A stretch of DNA of 64,000 bases from Cranoglanis bouderius (lineage: Eukaryota; Chordata; Actinopteri; Siluriformes; Cranoglanididae). Made by a program: the position numbers and the translations under genes. Of this stretch, positions 37,515 through 50,129 are shown piece by piece. Where the stretch lies: assembly GCA_023630585.1 (NCBI GenBank), contig CM042565.1:4885513-4949512 (forward strand), given 5' to 3'. Under the pieces are notes generated by a model that worked only from the letters and a program-made list of their open reading frames with translations, searched no databases and was not told the origin of the DNA. Positions within the stretch are counted from its first letter, which is position 1, and each line of letters begins with the position of its first letter.

Positions 37515-38700
37515 AGTTGGGACAGAGGCACGTTTATCACTGTGTTACATCACCCTTCCTTTTAATTACACTTTTTAATCGTTTGGGAACTGATGATACT
37601 AATTGTTGCAGTTTTACAGGTGGAATTTTTGCCCATTCTTGCTTGATACAAGACTTCAGCTGTTCAACAGTCCTTGGTCTCCACTGTCTGATTCTCCTCG
37701 TCATGATTCGCTATAGGAGACAGATCTGGACTGCTGGCAGGCCAGTCAAGCACACGCACTCTGTGTCTACAAAGCCATGCTGTTGTAGCACGTGCAGAAT
37801 GAGGCCTGGCATTGTCCTGATGAAATAACCATGGACTTCCTGTGAAAAGACGTTGCCTTGATGGCAGCATATGTCTCGCCAAAATCCCAATATACGCCTC
37901 CGCTTACCTTCACACATATCTGAGTCACTCATGCTGTGGGCACCGATGCACCCCCATACCATCACAGATGCTGGCTTTTGCACCTTTCGCTTATAACAGT
38001 CTGGTTGGTCTTTTACATCTTTGGCACGGAGAACTTGACGTCCGTTTTTCCGGAAAACAAGCTGAAACGTGGACTCATTCAGCCCATCAGAGATGAGCTC
38101 GGGCCCAGAGAACTCGGCAGCGTTTCTGCATAGAGCTGATGTGTGGCTTCCTCTTTGCGTAATAGAGTTTCCGATTGCATTTCTGGATGCATCGGTGGAC
38201 TGTGTTAAATGACAACGGTTTTCCGAAGTATTCCCGAGCCCATGTGCTTATATTTATCACAGTAGCATGATGATTTCTCAGGCACTGCCGCCTGAGGGCT
38301 CGAAGGTCACGCACATTCAAGAGTGGTTTCCGGCCCTGCCCTTTACGCAATGAGATTTCTCCGGATTCCCTGAATCTTTTGACAATATTATGCACTGTAG
38401 ATGGTGAAAGACCTAAATTCTTGCAATCTTGCGTTGAGCAGTGTTCTTTTTGAACCTGATCCTCCAAAATGGTGCTACTTGAATATTCTATAGACTTTTC
38501 GATCTTATTTTGCCTCTGTCCCAACTTTTTTTTGAGTTTGTTGAAGGCATCAAATTCTATATTTGTATATATTTAGAAAATACAATTAAGTTGGTCAGTG
38601 AAAACATTGAATATCTTTTCTTTGTACTTTTGTCAGTTAATTAAAGTTTCAAGAGACTTGACAAATCACAGATTTTTGTTTTTATTGCCATCCTTTGCTG
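37515..38700 (-). mobile_element. degenerate Tc1-like element, relative of 26939-28350
   Basis: Inner repeat GTTGGGACAGAGGCACGTTT at the left and CTGTCCCAACTTTTTTTGAG at the right. Broken minus-strand transposase: NLGLSPSTVHNIVKRFRESG plus GEISLRKGQGRKPLLN; MVWGCIGAHSMSDSD; FHQDNARPHSARATTAW and DWPASSPDLSPI. The left outer terminal repeat is missing at the junction with the neighbouring element. Confidence 0.85.
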
Positions 38701-39315
38701 GGAATCCAAGAGAGCAAAGTTGGTCATGCTCTCTGGGTGGGAAGGATGTCACACTCTCTCTCCCCTGTCAATCACAGTGACACTAGCCAATTGTGGGCGT
38801 CTGTATGCAGAAAAAACTTTTATTCTTTATTGCTCCAGGAAATGCAGTTTTTCTCTTTCAGCTACTCAATGAGTGCGTAGTTTAATGGATTATTCCTTTA
38901 ATAAAGCTTCAGTGGGATCTGGGACAATGTAATTGAATATTATCTTGTCATGTCCTTGAGTACCTTGTATTTCATAATCGTGATGTTTGTAAATTGTGTT
39001 CATACAAAATAATTTATATTTTAGAGAGAATTTTAGCTGTACTGACAGAAGCAATAGGCTCCATTATATATAAGCCAATTTAATGGGTAATGTAGACTTG
39101 AGACCATATAGGCCTCAAGTGAGCTTTGTGACAGAATGCTATGATTTTGGATCATTTTAACAATTTCTCTTATTCTTGGAATGCTGGGTCTGCAGTTGGG
39201 TTTGATATTAATCAAATCCTGGATCTTGGATGATAGGACATGGAGAAATTGAAAAGAAAGGTGTGAGGCATTAAAATTTTTTTTTCCCCCCAGGTATTCG
39301 AGGTTCTTTGATTAG

Positions 39316-39381
39316 TCTATACTATACTATACTATACTATACTATACTATACTATACTATACCATACTATACTATACTATA
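39316..39381. repeat. (ACTAT)n pentanucleotide repeat
   Basis: About 13 near-perfect ACTAT units with one ACCAT variant. Confidence 0.97.
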
Positions 39382-39495
39382 ACCATGTGTTTGGCCTCCT
39401 AATCTGTGATGCTACTCTTTAAAAATCAGTTTGACAGACAGCAATTCTCTGAGATTTTGAAAAAATTGAGGTAAATGAACTATTACAATGAAATT

Positions 39496-39924
39496 TGTAA
39501 GAGAGGGAGGAGCGAATCAAGAGTGGGGAGCGACGTACACCACCAAGAGTGCAGATTGACATCCTCGGCAGAGGAGTGGGGAGCGACGTACACCACCACG
39601 AGTGCGGACCGACATCCTCAGCAGAGCAAGGAGGCAGAGAGACGTCCTTAGCAGAGTTGAAAAATGGAGCAATGTGGAGCCTGGCGGTGTAGTGACATCT
39701 GAGGCAGAGCAGGGAGACAGAGAGATGCCCATGGCAAGGCCGTGAGCTGTAATGGCGTCCTCTGCAGGGCAGAGGGGTAGGGGGACATCCTCAGTGGAGC
39801 AAGGACGTAGAGTGACGTCCTCAGCGGAGCAGGAGGCAGAGCGATGTCCTCAGCGGAGCAAGGAGGCAGAGCGACGTCCTCAGCGGAGCAGGAGGCAGAG
39901 CGACGTCCTCAGCGGAGCAAGGAG
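39496..39924. repeat. minisatellite, about 30-bp units
   Basis: Degenerate units of the form GCAGAGCGACGTCCTCAGCG plus GAGCAAGGAG. Later units (39800-39924) are more regular than earlier ones. The array continues at 40227-40290 on the far side of an inserted repeat. Confidence 0.9.
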
Positions 39925-40226
39925 TTCAAGTTCAAGTTCAGTTTATTTGTATAACGCTTTTAACAATGGACATTGTCCCAAAGCAGCTTTACAGAAGTAT
40001 ATAAATTCAGGACATACATTTTAAATTTATGAATTCATCCCCAATGAGAAAGCCAGAGGCAACGGTGGCAAGGAAAAACTCCCTGAGACGATATGAGGAA
40101 GAAACCTTGAGAGGAACCAGACTCAAAAGGGAACCCATCCTCATCTGGGTGACAACGGATAGTGCAATTATAAATAAATAAATATCTTCTATAAATATAC
40201 CAATACAACACGGTCAAATAGCAGTT
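39925..40226 (+). repeat. dispersed repeat C (TTTATTTGTATA...AAAGCAGCTTTACAG)
   Basis: Same family as 40679-41225, 48462-48610 and 52064-52285, sharing GACATTGTCCAAAGCAGC-like, AAGCCAGAGGC, GGAAAAACTCCCTGAGACG and AAAAGGGAACCCATCCTCAT blocks. Class unknown; common in fish genomes from memory. Confidence 0.85.
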
Positions 40227-40300
40227 GAGGCAGAGTGACCTCCTCAGCAGAGCAAGGAGGCAGAGCGATGTCCTCAGGGAAGCAAGGTGGCAGGAAGCCC
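40227..40300. repeat. continuation of the 30-bp minisatellite
   Basis: GAGGCAGAGTGACCTCCTCA and GCAGAGCGATGTCCTCAGGG units, as at 39496-39924. Confidence 0.85.
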
Positions 40301-40678
40301 TCTCCTCAAAAAATTTCTTGAGGGGCCACATGGCGTCGAGCCACTCCCGAGTGGCTCTGACCCAACTTCCCCTCCACTGTTACTCCCACATCAGGTGGTT
40401 CCTCTCCAGGAGGGCCTCTTGGAAGGTGAAAAAATATGCTGCATCTATGTTCAGTCTAGCTTTCTGTTAGGGATTTTGTAGAGGCAGCAGATACAAGTGC
40501 AGATTTTATTGATGAAGTGTTACACAAACAACCAAAACTGTGAAACAAGAACCATAAACATAAACACTGGATATAAAAGAAAAACAGCAGACTATGATAA
40601 AGTCTGTGGAACACATGATGACAGACTCAAGCTGAAAGACTCAAACAACGAAAGCTTGACAATGAAACATAGAGAAAC

Positions 40679-41225
40679 TCAATTCAATTCAATTCAGTTT
40701 TATTTGTATAGCGCTTTTAACAATGGACATTGTCCAAAGCAGCTTTACAGAAATATATAAATTCAGGATATAGATTTTAAATGTATGAGTTTATCACTAA
40801 TGAGCAAGCCAGAGGCGACGGTGGTGAGGAAAAACTCCCTGAGACGATATGAGGAAGAAACCTTTAGAGGAACCAGAATCAAAAGGGAACCCATCCTCAT
40901 CTGGGTGTCTTATATGTAATAATACACAGAGGCATTTGTATAACATTAATGTAGTAATAAATACATTTATAAATATGTGTAGACTAGGAGTGGAATTGTG
41001 TCTACAGTGAGGGAAAAAAGTATTTGATCCCCCGCTGATTTTGTACGTTTGCCCACTGACAAAGAAATAATCAGGAAGAAACCTTGAGAAGAACCAGAAT
41101 CAAAAGGGAACCCATCCTCATCTGGGTGACACCAGATAGTGTGATTATAAATAAATAAATCCCTTCTATAAATGTGCTAATACTACATGGTCAAATAGTG
41201 CAGTTGTGTAACCAGGAACATTCAT
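40679..41225 (+). repeat. dispersed repeat C, longer copy
   Basis: Begins CAATTCAATTCAATTCAGTT and contains all the family blocks. A 68-bp Tc1 terminal-repeat fragment (41003-41070) interrupts it. Confidence 0.85.
41003..41070 (+). mobile_element. solitary Tc1-like terminal-repeat fragment
   Basis: TACAGTGAGGGAAAAAAGTA then TTTGATCCCCCGCTGATTTT and GTACGTTTGCCCACTGAC. I recall this as a fish Tc1 terminal repeat. It starts at a TA and has no partner nearby. Confidence 0.75.
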
Positions 41226-41571
41226 TACAGTTTTTATATTAAGTCTGTTTTGTTGAACTCCACCACTGTTCACTGATGGAGACTTGAGTGCAAAACTGGT
41301 TGTGGCAATTGTAGTCCTAGCCATCATAGCATAACTGTTCATATGAATTGAGGTCCAAAGCCATCTTTATGGTTTTTAAGTGGTACCATCCTCAGTAATC
41401 TCAATGATCTTTAGGCTGCACCGTGTGGGGCCATCCTCAGCAGCAGCATGTGGCTGCCAATTGATGAGAACTCCAACCAGAAGTATGGCATCAAGATGGA
41501 TCAGGTAGGTCCAGAGAGCAGAAGGGGTCGGGATCACTGGCATCTCGGGAGTATCATGTGTAGCTCGACAG

Positions 41572-41608
<37 letters not shown>

Positions 41609-41799
41609 TAGGTATGCTTATTGCCCTGTAATGTTTAAGGACAATGTACTTTGTGTGAGTGCAAGCAGGGACTCAAGCATAACTAAAGGGAGAGCCAGAA
41701 GGTAACACAGACATGAGGGCGCCCTGGGACATAAGGCAGCCAGCCACTCCACCATCAACAAACCTGGGTGAATGCGTGAAAGTGGGGGGGCGACAGCAT

Positions 41800-42070
41800 C
41801 CTAACATCCCAGTTCACCACAACACTCTATGCCTGTGAGACCTCTAAATCTGCTCCTTTAGATAATTAGAAAAAATATTCACAAAAATCTTGACTAAACA
41901 AATATGTTTTCAGCCTGGACTCAAACACTGAGACTGTGTCTGAGTCTCGAACACTAGCTGTAAGGCTGTTCCAGAAACCAGGGCTGCATCCGAATATCCC
42001 TTCTGAAACTGAAGGTGACTGTGTGGAGCAGGAGTTGGTGTTATAAGGCTGGAATCTGTTGGAGCTGTTT
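41800..42070 (+). repeat. further dispersed-repeat sequence
   Basis: Phrases such as AATATGTTTTCAGCCTGGAC and GACTGTGTCTGAGTCTCGAA resemble a fish interspersed repeat that often follows family C. Recognised from memory only. Confidence 0.4.
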
Positions 42071-42880
42071 AATAAGACATCCTAGCATGGACTAGATAGC
42101 AGTTGTTCTGAGCTGTTATTACTTCCATACTTGTGCCGAAGTCTGCTGTCGTGACTTGCAGAGCAAAGGATTCAACTGCAGTTTTGGGTTTATATTGAAA
42201 GAAACGAATACAAACAAACCAAGCGGGCCAGGTAACACCCAAAACCAGGAGGAGGCAATAAGTCAGACAGTCTGCAAACAGGTATAAACTGGGCAAGATG
42301 CAATGGGAAACAAACAAAGCAAGTGTCAAACCAGGGAACCTGAGAGGCAAATACAGCTGCAGTCAGGCTCCATGACAGAAGCAATACACTGCATTTTATC
42401 TAAGGAACAACGTGCTATTAGAAGGCCTAAAATTGTCATCTTGAGCATTAAAATGAGGCATTAACAATAAATATGAACAAGTTAATATGGTCTGAGACTT
42501 TTTAAATTATTTGATTGGTGGTCATGTTTTTGATGAAGTTCTCACTTCAGTGTGGGTGGGGGTCGGGGAGGGCAGTTGGTGTTACGCATCCACCCAAGGC
42601 TAATTAAATGCCAGGGCACTGTTGACATTTCAGTGGGGGATAGTGGGAAAACAGTAAGAACCAGTGAGCAAACAGGCCTTCAGAGGCTTTTCACAGATTG
42701 AAATAATTGTAAATGTTTGTTTACTTTAATGCAATTTTTCCTGTTTGAATCAATTTCGTATAGTTATATCTCGCTGTTTTCTGTTATTTATTTTTGTAAT
42801 CTCCTTTTTTATCTGTACCTCAGAACATTTGTTCTTGTCTGACTAGTTCCTTGAATTAACTTAAACAAGGACAATGTTTT

Positions 42881-43140
42881 TCATTCATTCATCTTCAGCA
42901 GCCATTTTATCCATAGTTTGGTGGATCAACACTGGATGTGAGGCAGGAATATATCCTGGCTGGGATACACACACATTCACACTTAGGAGCAATTTAGAGT
43001 CACTAATCCATTCTTCCAGCATGTTTTTGGAGGTTGAAGGAAACCAGAGGAATCAAGGGGAAACCCAAACAAGAACAAGCACAGAATTGAACCAGGAACC
43101 CTGGAGCTGTGCAGCAGCAACACTACCTGCTGTGCCATAG
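42881..43140 (-). mobile_element. tRNA-derived SINE (family A)
   Basis: Reverse orientation: CATTCATTCATCTTCAGCAG tail side, TTTTTGGAGGTTGAAGGAAA body, and a degenerate tRNA-like head near 43120. Confidence 0.75.
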
Positions 43141-43540
43141 TGCCAGTATTGGGCTAGTTTGGATTCAACTTTGTCCCATCCTGTTCCTAAAACCAGTGGT
43201 TTGCAAGACAAGTTCATAATATCTTAGAACTAACCAAGAAGCAAGTCAATTTGCTGAAATTATTCTGTATATTTAGTTTTTTTTCCCATTAGGGGTGATT
43301 CTTTATGTTGACATTATTTATCGTTATTTATAATTGATCATTTTCATATTTATGCTCCATTCCAAAGAATAACTGTTTTGTCTGTAAGACGTGCTCATGC
43401 ACTGCAAATGTCCATGTCGAGATGTCTCTGTAGCTGCAGCTGGAGATGTGCACCAGAGTGTGAAATGCTGCCTGGAGAAATAATCTTTTCTGACCAGTCG
43501 CTGAGTTAGCTTACATAACAACAACAAACAAGTGGCTTAA

Positions 43541-43632
43541 ATGTAATAATACACAGAGACATTTGTATAATATTAATGTAGTAATAAATACATTTATAAA
43601 TATGCGTAGACTAGGAGTGGAATTGTGTCTAT
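43541..43632. repeat. 92-bp duplication of 40916-41004
   Basis: TAATACACAGAGACATTTGT...GACTAGGAGTGGAATTGTGTCTA is about 95% identical to the stretch preceding the Tc1 fragment at 41003. Confidence 0.9.
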
Positions 43633-43756
43633 CTGCTTCATATTTACAAAGTGGACAGTAAATGATGAGCAGAAGTACAAGTATGAGATTATTCGATTAG
43701 ATTAAGGATCACTCTACTACTTAAGTAGTAGTTTGTCAAAACAATGTAGAAATAAT

Positions 43757-43853
43757 GTTTTGGTGGTGGTGGTGTAATGTTTTGGTGGTGGTGGTGTAAT
43801 GTTTTGGTGGTGGTGGTGTAATGTTTTGGTGGTGGTGGTGGTGGTGGAGGCAA
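43757..43853. repeat. 22-bp tandem repeat (GTTTTGGTGGTGGTGGTGTAAT)
   Basis: Four consecutive units of AATGTTTTGG plus GTGGTGGTGGT, the last with extra GGT triplets. Confidence 0.95.
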
Positions 43854-44048
43854 CATTAAATGCAATACCCAGACGGTATTGCTTTTCATTTGTGAAATGA
43901 CGACATTTCACTTTCATCAGTAGTCCCATGCTGAAATGCAATCACTGTTGACTGTCCAATCACAGCCCTGAACAGCACTTAGGCGCATATACTGGGTGAT
44001 TGTAAGTGCACCTATGGAAGGTTTACCTGATTAAATAGCCAATGAGTG

Positions 44049-44632
44049 TACACTCACTGTCCACTTTATTAGGAACACCTCTACACCTACTTAGTCCTCC
44101 AATTATCTAGTCAGCCAATTGTGTGGCAGCAGCACAATGCATAATGCAGATACAGATCAAACGCTTCAGTAAATACTTCAGAAATTGGAAAATCTCCTGG
44201 GATTTTCACACACAACACTCTCTAGAGAAACACATCAAGTGAGCCGCAGTCCTGTGGGTGGAAACGCCTTGCTGATGAGCGAGGTCAGAGAAGAATGGCC
44301 AGTCTGGTTCAGAGAGGAAGTCTACAGTAACTAAAATAATCACTCTTTACAACCGCGGTGAGCTGAAAAGCATCTCAGAACACACAACACCTGGAACCTT
44401 GAGGCGGATGGCCACACACATGACAGGTTCCACTCCTGTTAATTAAAAACGGTCAAATCTGAGACTTCAGGCTCACCGAAACTGGACAGCTGAAATTTGG
44501 GGGGAAAAAAACCTTCTTTTCCTGAATTTTCCCCATTCTGATGTTTGATGTGAACATTAAATGAAACTGCATCTGAATGATGATCAGCTGAGTGTTGGGT
44601 GAATGTATATAAACTCATCTAATAAACCGGGT
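44049..44632 (+). mobile_element. Tc1-like non-autonomous element
   Basis: Starts CACTCACTGTCCACTTTATT and AGGAACACC. It contains the broken transposase-derived block GATCTCCTGGGATTTTCACACA-like and AACCTTGAGGCGGATGG, and ends near TCTAATAAACCGGGTC. Related to 4336-4583. Confidence 0.8.
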
Positions 44633-44799
44633 CATACAAATGCATTGTATTTGTTCCTTCATTTCTTATTCAGATGAGATCCATCCCAATCAATCCCAAG
44701 GCGTGCAATAAATAAGAACAGATGTCGTTGCTGTATTAACGTCCTGTAAATGCCTTTGGTTTTGGGCGGATGTACAAAGGACCTGCTTTTCATGCCACA

Positions 44800-45407
44800 T
44801 CCTTTGGAATGCGCGATTTGATTAGCGGCGCGACGGCTGTAGCTGGACCACGTGACCAGACGGTGAGAGTGACGTGGGGCGCTGATAACATCTCTGACGG
44901 AAAGCCGAGGCTCGGTCTGTAGTAGTACGGAAAGACTTCGGTATGAAAAGGTGTAGCCGAGTATATCTGCGTGTTGACGCGCGTTTTCTGGGCCCGCAGT
45001 GAGCCTGGCATGCTGTAAGGGAAAAGCAGTAGATGCGGCGCGCGCGCTGTAAACCACAGCAGTGAGAAGGCGGTGCGGTTGTTCCGCGCGCGCTGCCGAA
45101 GGTCTCAGGTGGAGCTTTAATGCACCCTCATGTCCTCATTTGATTTCACGGTTTTTCTGATGTTTTGAGCACTCGGGTGCGTTAATGTAGAATAGAAGAG
45201 GAAGTGGCAAGGTTGACAGAAATGTCTCTTTAATTGCACTATTTCCTTCTCAGCTCTCGCAGGCGATCATTTGCAGACTGAATCGGGCGATTTTAATGAG
45301 GAAACGTTATTAGATAGGATTTCCCCCCCCCCCTCTTGCAACTAGTCTACAAGGAGGATACATCTTGCACTGTGGACTTGTCACATCCTACACCGTGACG
45401 GAAACCG
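44800..45407 (+). promoter_or_regulatory. inpp5j: inpp5j GC-rich promoter and 5' UTR exon
   Basis: A CpG-rich patch (44815-45110, with GCGCGCGC runs near 45038 and 45087) is unlike the AT-rich surroundings and marks a likely CpG-type promoter. A good donor, CCG|gtaaga at 45407/45408, would end a non-coding first exon that splices to 55219. The exon start is not determinable from sequence. Confidence 0.45.
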
Positions 45408-45790
45408 GTAAGAAAAACAGGCTTGATTACAGCACTCGGGTCTTCTCAGCTGTTCGAAAGAAGTATAAACAAACACAAAAATGCTAGATATTAATCTGTT
45501 TTGCTTTTGCATTATTGTTATTATTATTATTATTATTTTATGCATTAATTTTAATCACTGCACAATTACACCTGCAGCCAGAGGTCTCTTAACACCATGA
45601 AACGCTTTTCATTCTCCTTGCACGTGCTGGTTTTGTATATGTAGGCTAAATAACAACAGTGAAGGTGTATCTGTACATCTTTTGTATTTAGGCTCACTAG
45701 ACATACAGATTATAGCCAGTCGCGCTACCATTTACCAGCAGGATGCGCTGACACTTATAGGAAAATTCCCTCATTAACTCGATACGTAAA

Positions 45791-45935
45791 GGTTTACGTA
45801 TCCAGAGCGACTTACGTTCATCTCATTTATACAACTGAGCAGTTGAGGATTAAGTGGCAGCTCGGTGGTGCTGGGATTTGAACTCTCAACCTTCCAGTCA
45901 GAAGTCTGATGTCGTAAACACTGAGCTACCACCAC
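45791..45935 (-). mobile_element. tRNA-derived SINE (family B)
   Basis: CAGAGCGACTTACGTTCATC at the tail side, GGGATTTGAACTCTCAACC (box B complement) and CACTGAGCTACCACCACC at the head. Confidence 0.85.
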
Positions 45936-48461
45936 CATGCTTCGCTCTGTATCAAGGTATCTGCTTACAAGTTTGCATTTTAGTTTGCATTAAAAGGCAC
46001 AGCAAGAGAAATGTCATCTGTTTGGATTGTCTCCTAGGATTATTCTAGAATTTCATTCTCCATGTTTTTTTTTTGTTTGTTTTTTTTTTTAACTTGATAT
46101 GTATTCCAAGAACATGATATATCACCATATCTGGGAATAATGTTTCTACGCGACGTCATTATTACTGCATCACATTACGATAACTATGGGAATATTTCTG
46201 CTTTTCTTACCACAGGACTCCATCACATCACCTCCAATAAGCACACAGTCATCTACTGTCACTGATCTTAGACCTTCACATCAGTCTCAATAATCTAGTC
46301 ACTACATACAGAAGTACAAGACTAAGAAAATGAAGTGATTCACTTCCTAGAATTGATTGTACTTCGTTGCAGTCTGGGAAAAGGCAGCTCACATGTCCAG
46401 GCAACAAAAGAATGTGACAATCTGTGCCTTTGAGTCCTGCTCTAAAAATAAGAGGCATGGAAAACTCCTGAAGGTCATTTTGGGTGATGGGTGTGTAGTG
46501 TGTGCAGTGTGTGTAGCACAGTGTAGCATGAAGACTGTATTCACCCCGATAGTCTGGAGGGTTTAAATATAACCCGAATGCACATCTCTGATTTAACCAT
46601 GCTGATCTCATTAAGCATGTCTAATTTTCCAGCCTTGCAATCTCAGCATCTCTGAGATGAAACCAAACAGGCGATACACGGCTCAGGACATAATCAGCAG
46701 GAGCAATTTTCATTAGCTTTTTGAAGCTTAGTGTGTACCAGTCCATGAGATTGAATCCACATCTTGCTAGTTGCTATGTGGCTTGTCTTGTCGTCTAACA
46801 TCTTATACGTATGATGTAATTCAAATCTCATTTGAATTTCATTTTATATTATTGTCTATCATTCATTCTTAAATCTTACAAACGCCCAGAAAAGACGCTC
46901 ATGGTGAGACGGACACTTAAAAACATTAGACCGTTATCTAAGCCAAGGAATGTCATGCTATGATTTCATTATAATCGGAATAAGGATGAGGAGACATGAC
47001 TGCATTTTTAATCAGTATGTATTTTCCTTTTTTTCCCCCCCATTGCCTGCTCATTTATGTCATTTAGTCTAATGTTGCCTGTGCTATTTAGAAAGATGTG
47101 CACTTAAGAGATGCAAGCAGCTGTGTGCCCGACAGTGGCCATCATGCAAGAAACAGCTTAATGTCACCGGCAGCTAGTTCAAGGACCTGTCAGAGAAACA
47201 TCGTACAGCACATGCCATCGGCTAAACAGTGAACCTAGAAAAAAAAAAGCTATAGACAGTGAATTGTTGTGTTTTACACTTGAAATTTTGAAGCAGAATG
47301 GGCGTGTGTGTATGGGAGGGGTGGGGGGGAGGAGGAGATGTTTCTTGCAAAGCTTTAATGATGTGTGACTGTGTCAAAACAATCAAGAACAGTTATCAGA
47401 TTCCTGACGACACCAATGACATCCATGGCCAGGAGTCTGGGAGCACATAATAAGCACTGCTCTCTGGGTAAATAGGATAGTGTTTCTGTCCCTTGTGGAT
47501 TAGAGAGAGAGACTAGACATCATGACCATCTGTGAGATCGTGTATACAGACGCCGGCAGTCAATGCTCTCCTCTAAGTGAGTTCAGCTGCCCGATGATGT
47601 ATGTTGACTGACAGGGGAGTCTCAGCTACATGGGAATTGGCTACCCAATTGACCAAAGGTCACCACTGTGGCTTCTGGCACATCGTAAGTAGCGACCAAA
47701 AGTGACCTAGACCACCTTTGATGTGTTTTACAAAAGGATTTTATTTTGGTACCACATAGTGCAGGCTCTCAGGAGGACAATTGCTTATATTGTTGAGCTT
47801 GAAGGACCCCTATGATGAGATTGGGTAGATTGGTAGATAGGTAGATTGGGTGTGGTGATGGAATTTATTGTTTTGTATCGAACCTTCCCAGTGTTCCTTG
47901 TACACGACGCAGCCCTCATGGTTGCAGGAGTTCATCAGGGAGTGCTAACATATCAACATTTTAGAGTTGACCGCAAACTGGCTAAAATGTCAACTGTAAT
48001 TTGACTAGTAAGAATGATAAGCGTGAGGACATCAATATCATAAGCGGTTTTTGTCGGTGAGGTCTTTAGGAACTCTGCTGAATTGGTGGTCTGTTTGTTC
48101 TGGGTTCAGTATCAGACCCCCTGGAGCAGTTGACTGTTGCTCAAGGACAGTTTCTGATCCCCTGGGAACAGTAAATGGCTGAAGGCTGAGGATACGGTGG
48201 AAAAAAGTGTCAGTCCACGCCAGTGTATGAGCAGTGGAGGGCATTTTGTGCATGCTTATTCCCTGACCGGTACAGAGATCATTTACTTTGTCTGCACCTG
48301 CTGTCGCTAAGAAACCACAAAAAAAAAAAAAAAAAATCCCTGGTTAATGCTTTCCACTTCACCTTAAGTTCATCGATGATAAGTGGAGGTTAGACTCTGA
48401 TCCCAGACTTTAAAAAATGGGTTGGCTCTAGTTAATCCATTTCATTATATGATAAAATGTT

Positions 48462-48610
48462 GTGGGGAATGAGGAAGAAACCTTGAGTGAGAAAGCATCC
48501 TCTTCTGGTTGACACCGGAGTGTGAGATTATAAATCATTACTCTTCTACAGCTGTATACAATATAGTCAAGCAGTACCTGGTGTTGAAATGATGTTCAGT
48601 AGGAGCATAT
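48462..48610 (+). repeat. dispersed repeat C, partial
   Basis: ATGAGGAAGAAACCTTGAGT and GTTGACACCGGAGTGTGAG, as in the family C body. Confidence 0.65.
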
Positions 48611-50129
48611 CATGAATAAGGGTCCTGGGATGAGCACAAGACACAGTCTTTATCATTTTAGCAGTTCTTAGTTACAAATCTGCAGTATTCAGGTGAGATC
48701 ATCCACTGAAGCAAGAATGAGTCCTGGTTTACATCACCGTTGACTTTTTCAAAAATGTCCCTTACGTATCCATGAGCACAAATGGCTCGGGATTGAACTT
48801 TGTACGCGGTGGACCCACGATGTTCAAAAACATCAGAGACGAGACGGTGGGGCTGAGATGGGATGAATGCTGTGAGCTACAAATGAGACTGATTTTGTAT
48901 AAACCCTGCTCGCGCCCCACTCGAGATCGGTCTCCACTTCGCGACATCGACTTCAGGTGAACTTTGAACTTGAAATGATTATGTTGTATGAAAGAGGCTA
49001 TTGATTGGCTGCTAGCAATATCTGAGCACCAGTAATATAAGACTAACATTTTTATTGCACTTTTTTTTATTGTTGAAGAACATGACTTTGTTAGGCCAGA
49101 AATAAATAAAAATAACATCTCCAGTGTCTCTCTTTCAGCTTATAACAGCAACATGATAAATACTGACGTTGGGCCTCATTTCTCAAGATGTATACGAATA
49201 CATTGATTCGTAAATTGTTCGTACGAGCATTTGCACAAGAAATTTGGTATTCATGAAAATCCTTTAAATTCGGAAAAACATTTCTGTGTTAATTTACACA
49301 TAGGAAGGCTAACTAATGTAAACCTCACATTGATCCACTTCAGATCATATAATCTGTATGTATTATTTTTACGTTTACATCATTTAGCAGATGACCTTAT
49401 CCAAAGTGACTTCTAGAAGTGCTTTGGAGTCTCTATCAAAAACACATCCTCATGCTAGTTCACTAGGTCAGGGATTAAGAGTACCATCGAGAACATTTTG
49501 TGAAAACCAGTGGCTTTATATTATTGCCTTTAATTAAACAATATAAAAAAAACAAAGAAAGTGAGCCAATACAAACCCATAACTTACGACAAATAAAAGT
49601 AATCATTCAATTATGGCAAAAGATATGGCGCTGTATATTTAGCGCTCACTTATTATTATTAATACTGTATTATAAATTATTAAATATATATAGATTTTTT
49701 ATTGGCATAGAAGTGAGTCAAAATAACTTCCACTTCTGTATTTCAGCCTTTACCCTGATTGTTCATTTCGTGCTCACAGCTGTCTGTGCACTTGAACTTT
49801 TATGGAGTATTGTAAACAGTATTAAATGTTTGGTGTGACAAAAAAAATAAAAATAAAAATAGTAGTCTCCGGTACAATTAGTGCAGTTTTATAAGGAAAT
49901 GAGCTGGTAAGTTTTATTGAGCATCTTGCAGAACCAGCCACAGTTCTTCTGGAGACTTTGACTTTCGCACTCGCTTCTTATTTTTGCCGCAAAACCCAGC
50001 AGCCTTCATTGTGTTTTTTGTCTGAAAAGTGTCTCTTACGTAATATGCTGCTTTCTTTAATGACACATAAACATTTTTCTGTAACATTTAATTTTGTGCT
50101 AGAAAACTAATGTTCTACTAATGTAGAAC

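Larger units (their letters stand above)
31460..44800. other. intergenic transposon-rich region, selenom to inpp5j
   Basis: About 13 kb with no host gene that I can recognise. It contains the listed Tc1-like elements, SINEs, a LINE fragment, a minisatellite and several microsatellites. Bases 32800-33250 are unusually rich in GCTA/GCTAAC. Confidence 0.6.

Noticed and set aside
39496..40300. Possible CRISPR-like array of about 30-bp repeats
   Set aside because: Units are contiguous with no unique spacers and are degenerate. This is a eukaryotic minisatellite.
44659..45057. 132-codon minus-strand open frame near the inpp5j promoter
   Set aside because: It lies in GC-rich promoter sequence where stops are rare, has no recognisable domain, and is not supported by splice sites or neighbours.
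48754..49118. Overlapping open frames on both strands
   Set aside because: No conserved motif; likely an old unrecognised repeat in inpp5j intron 1.
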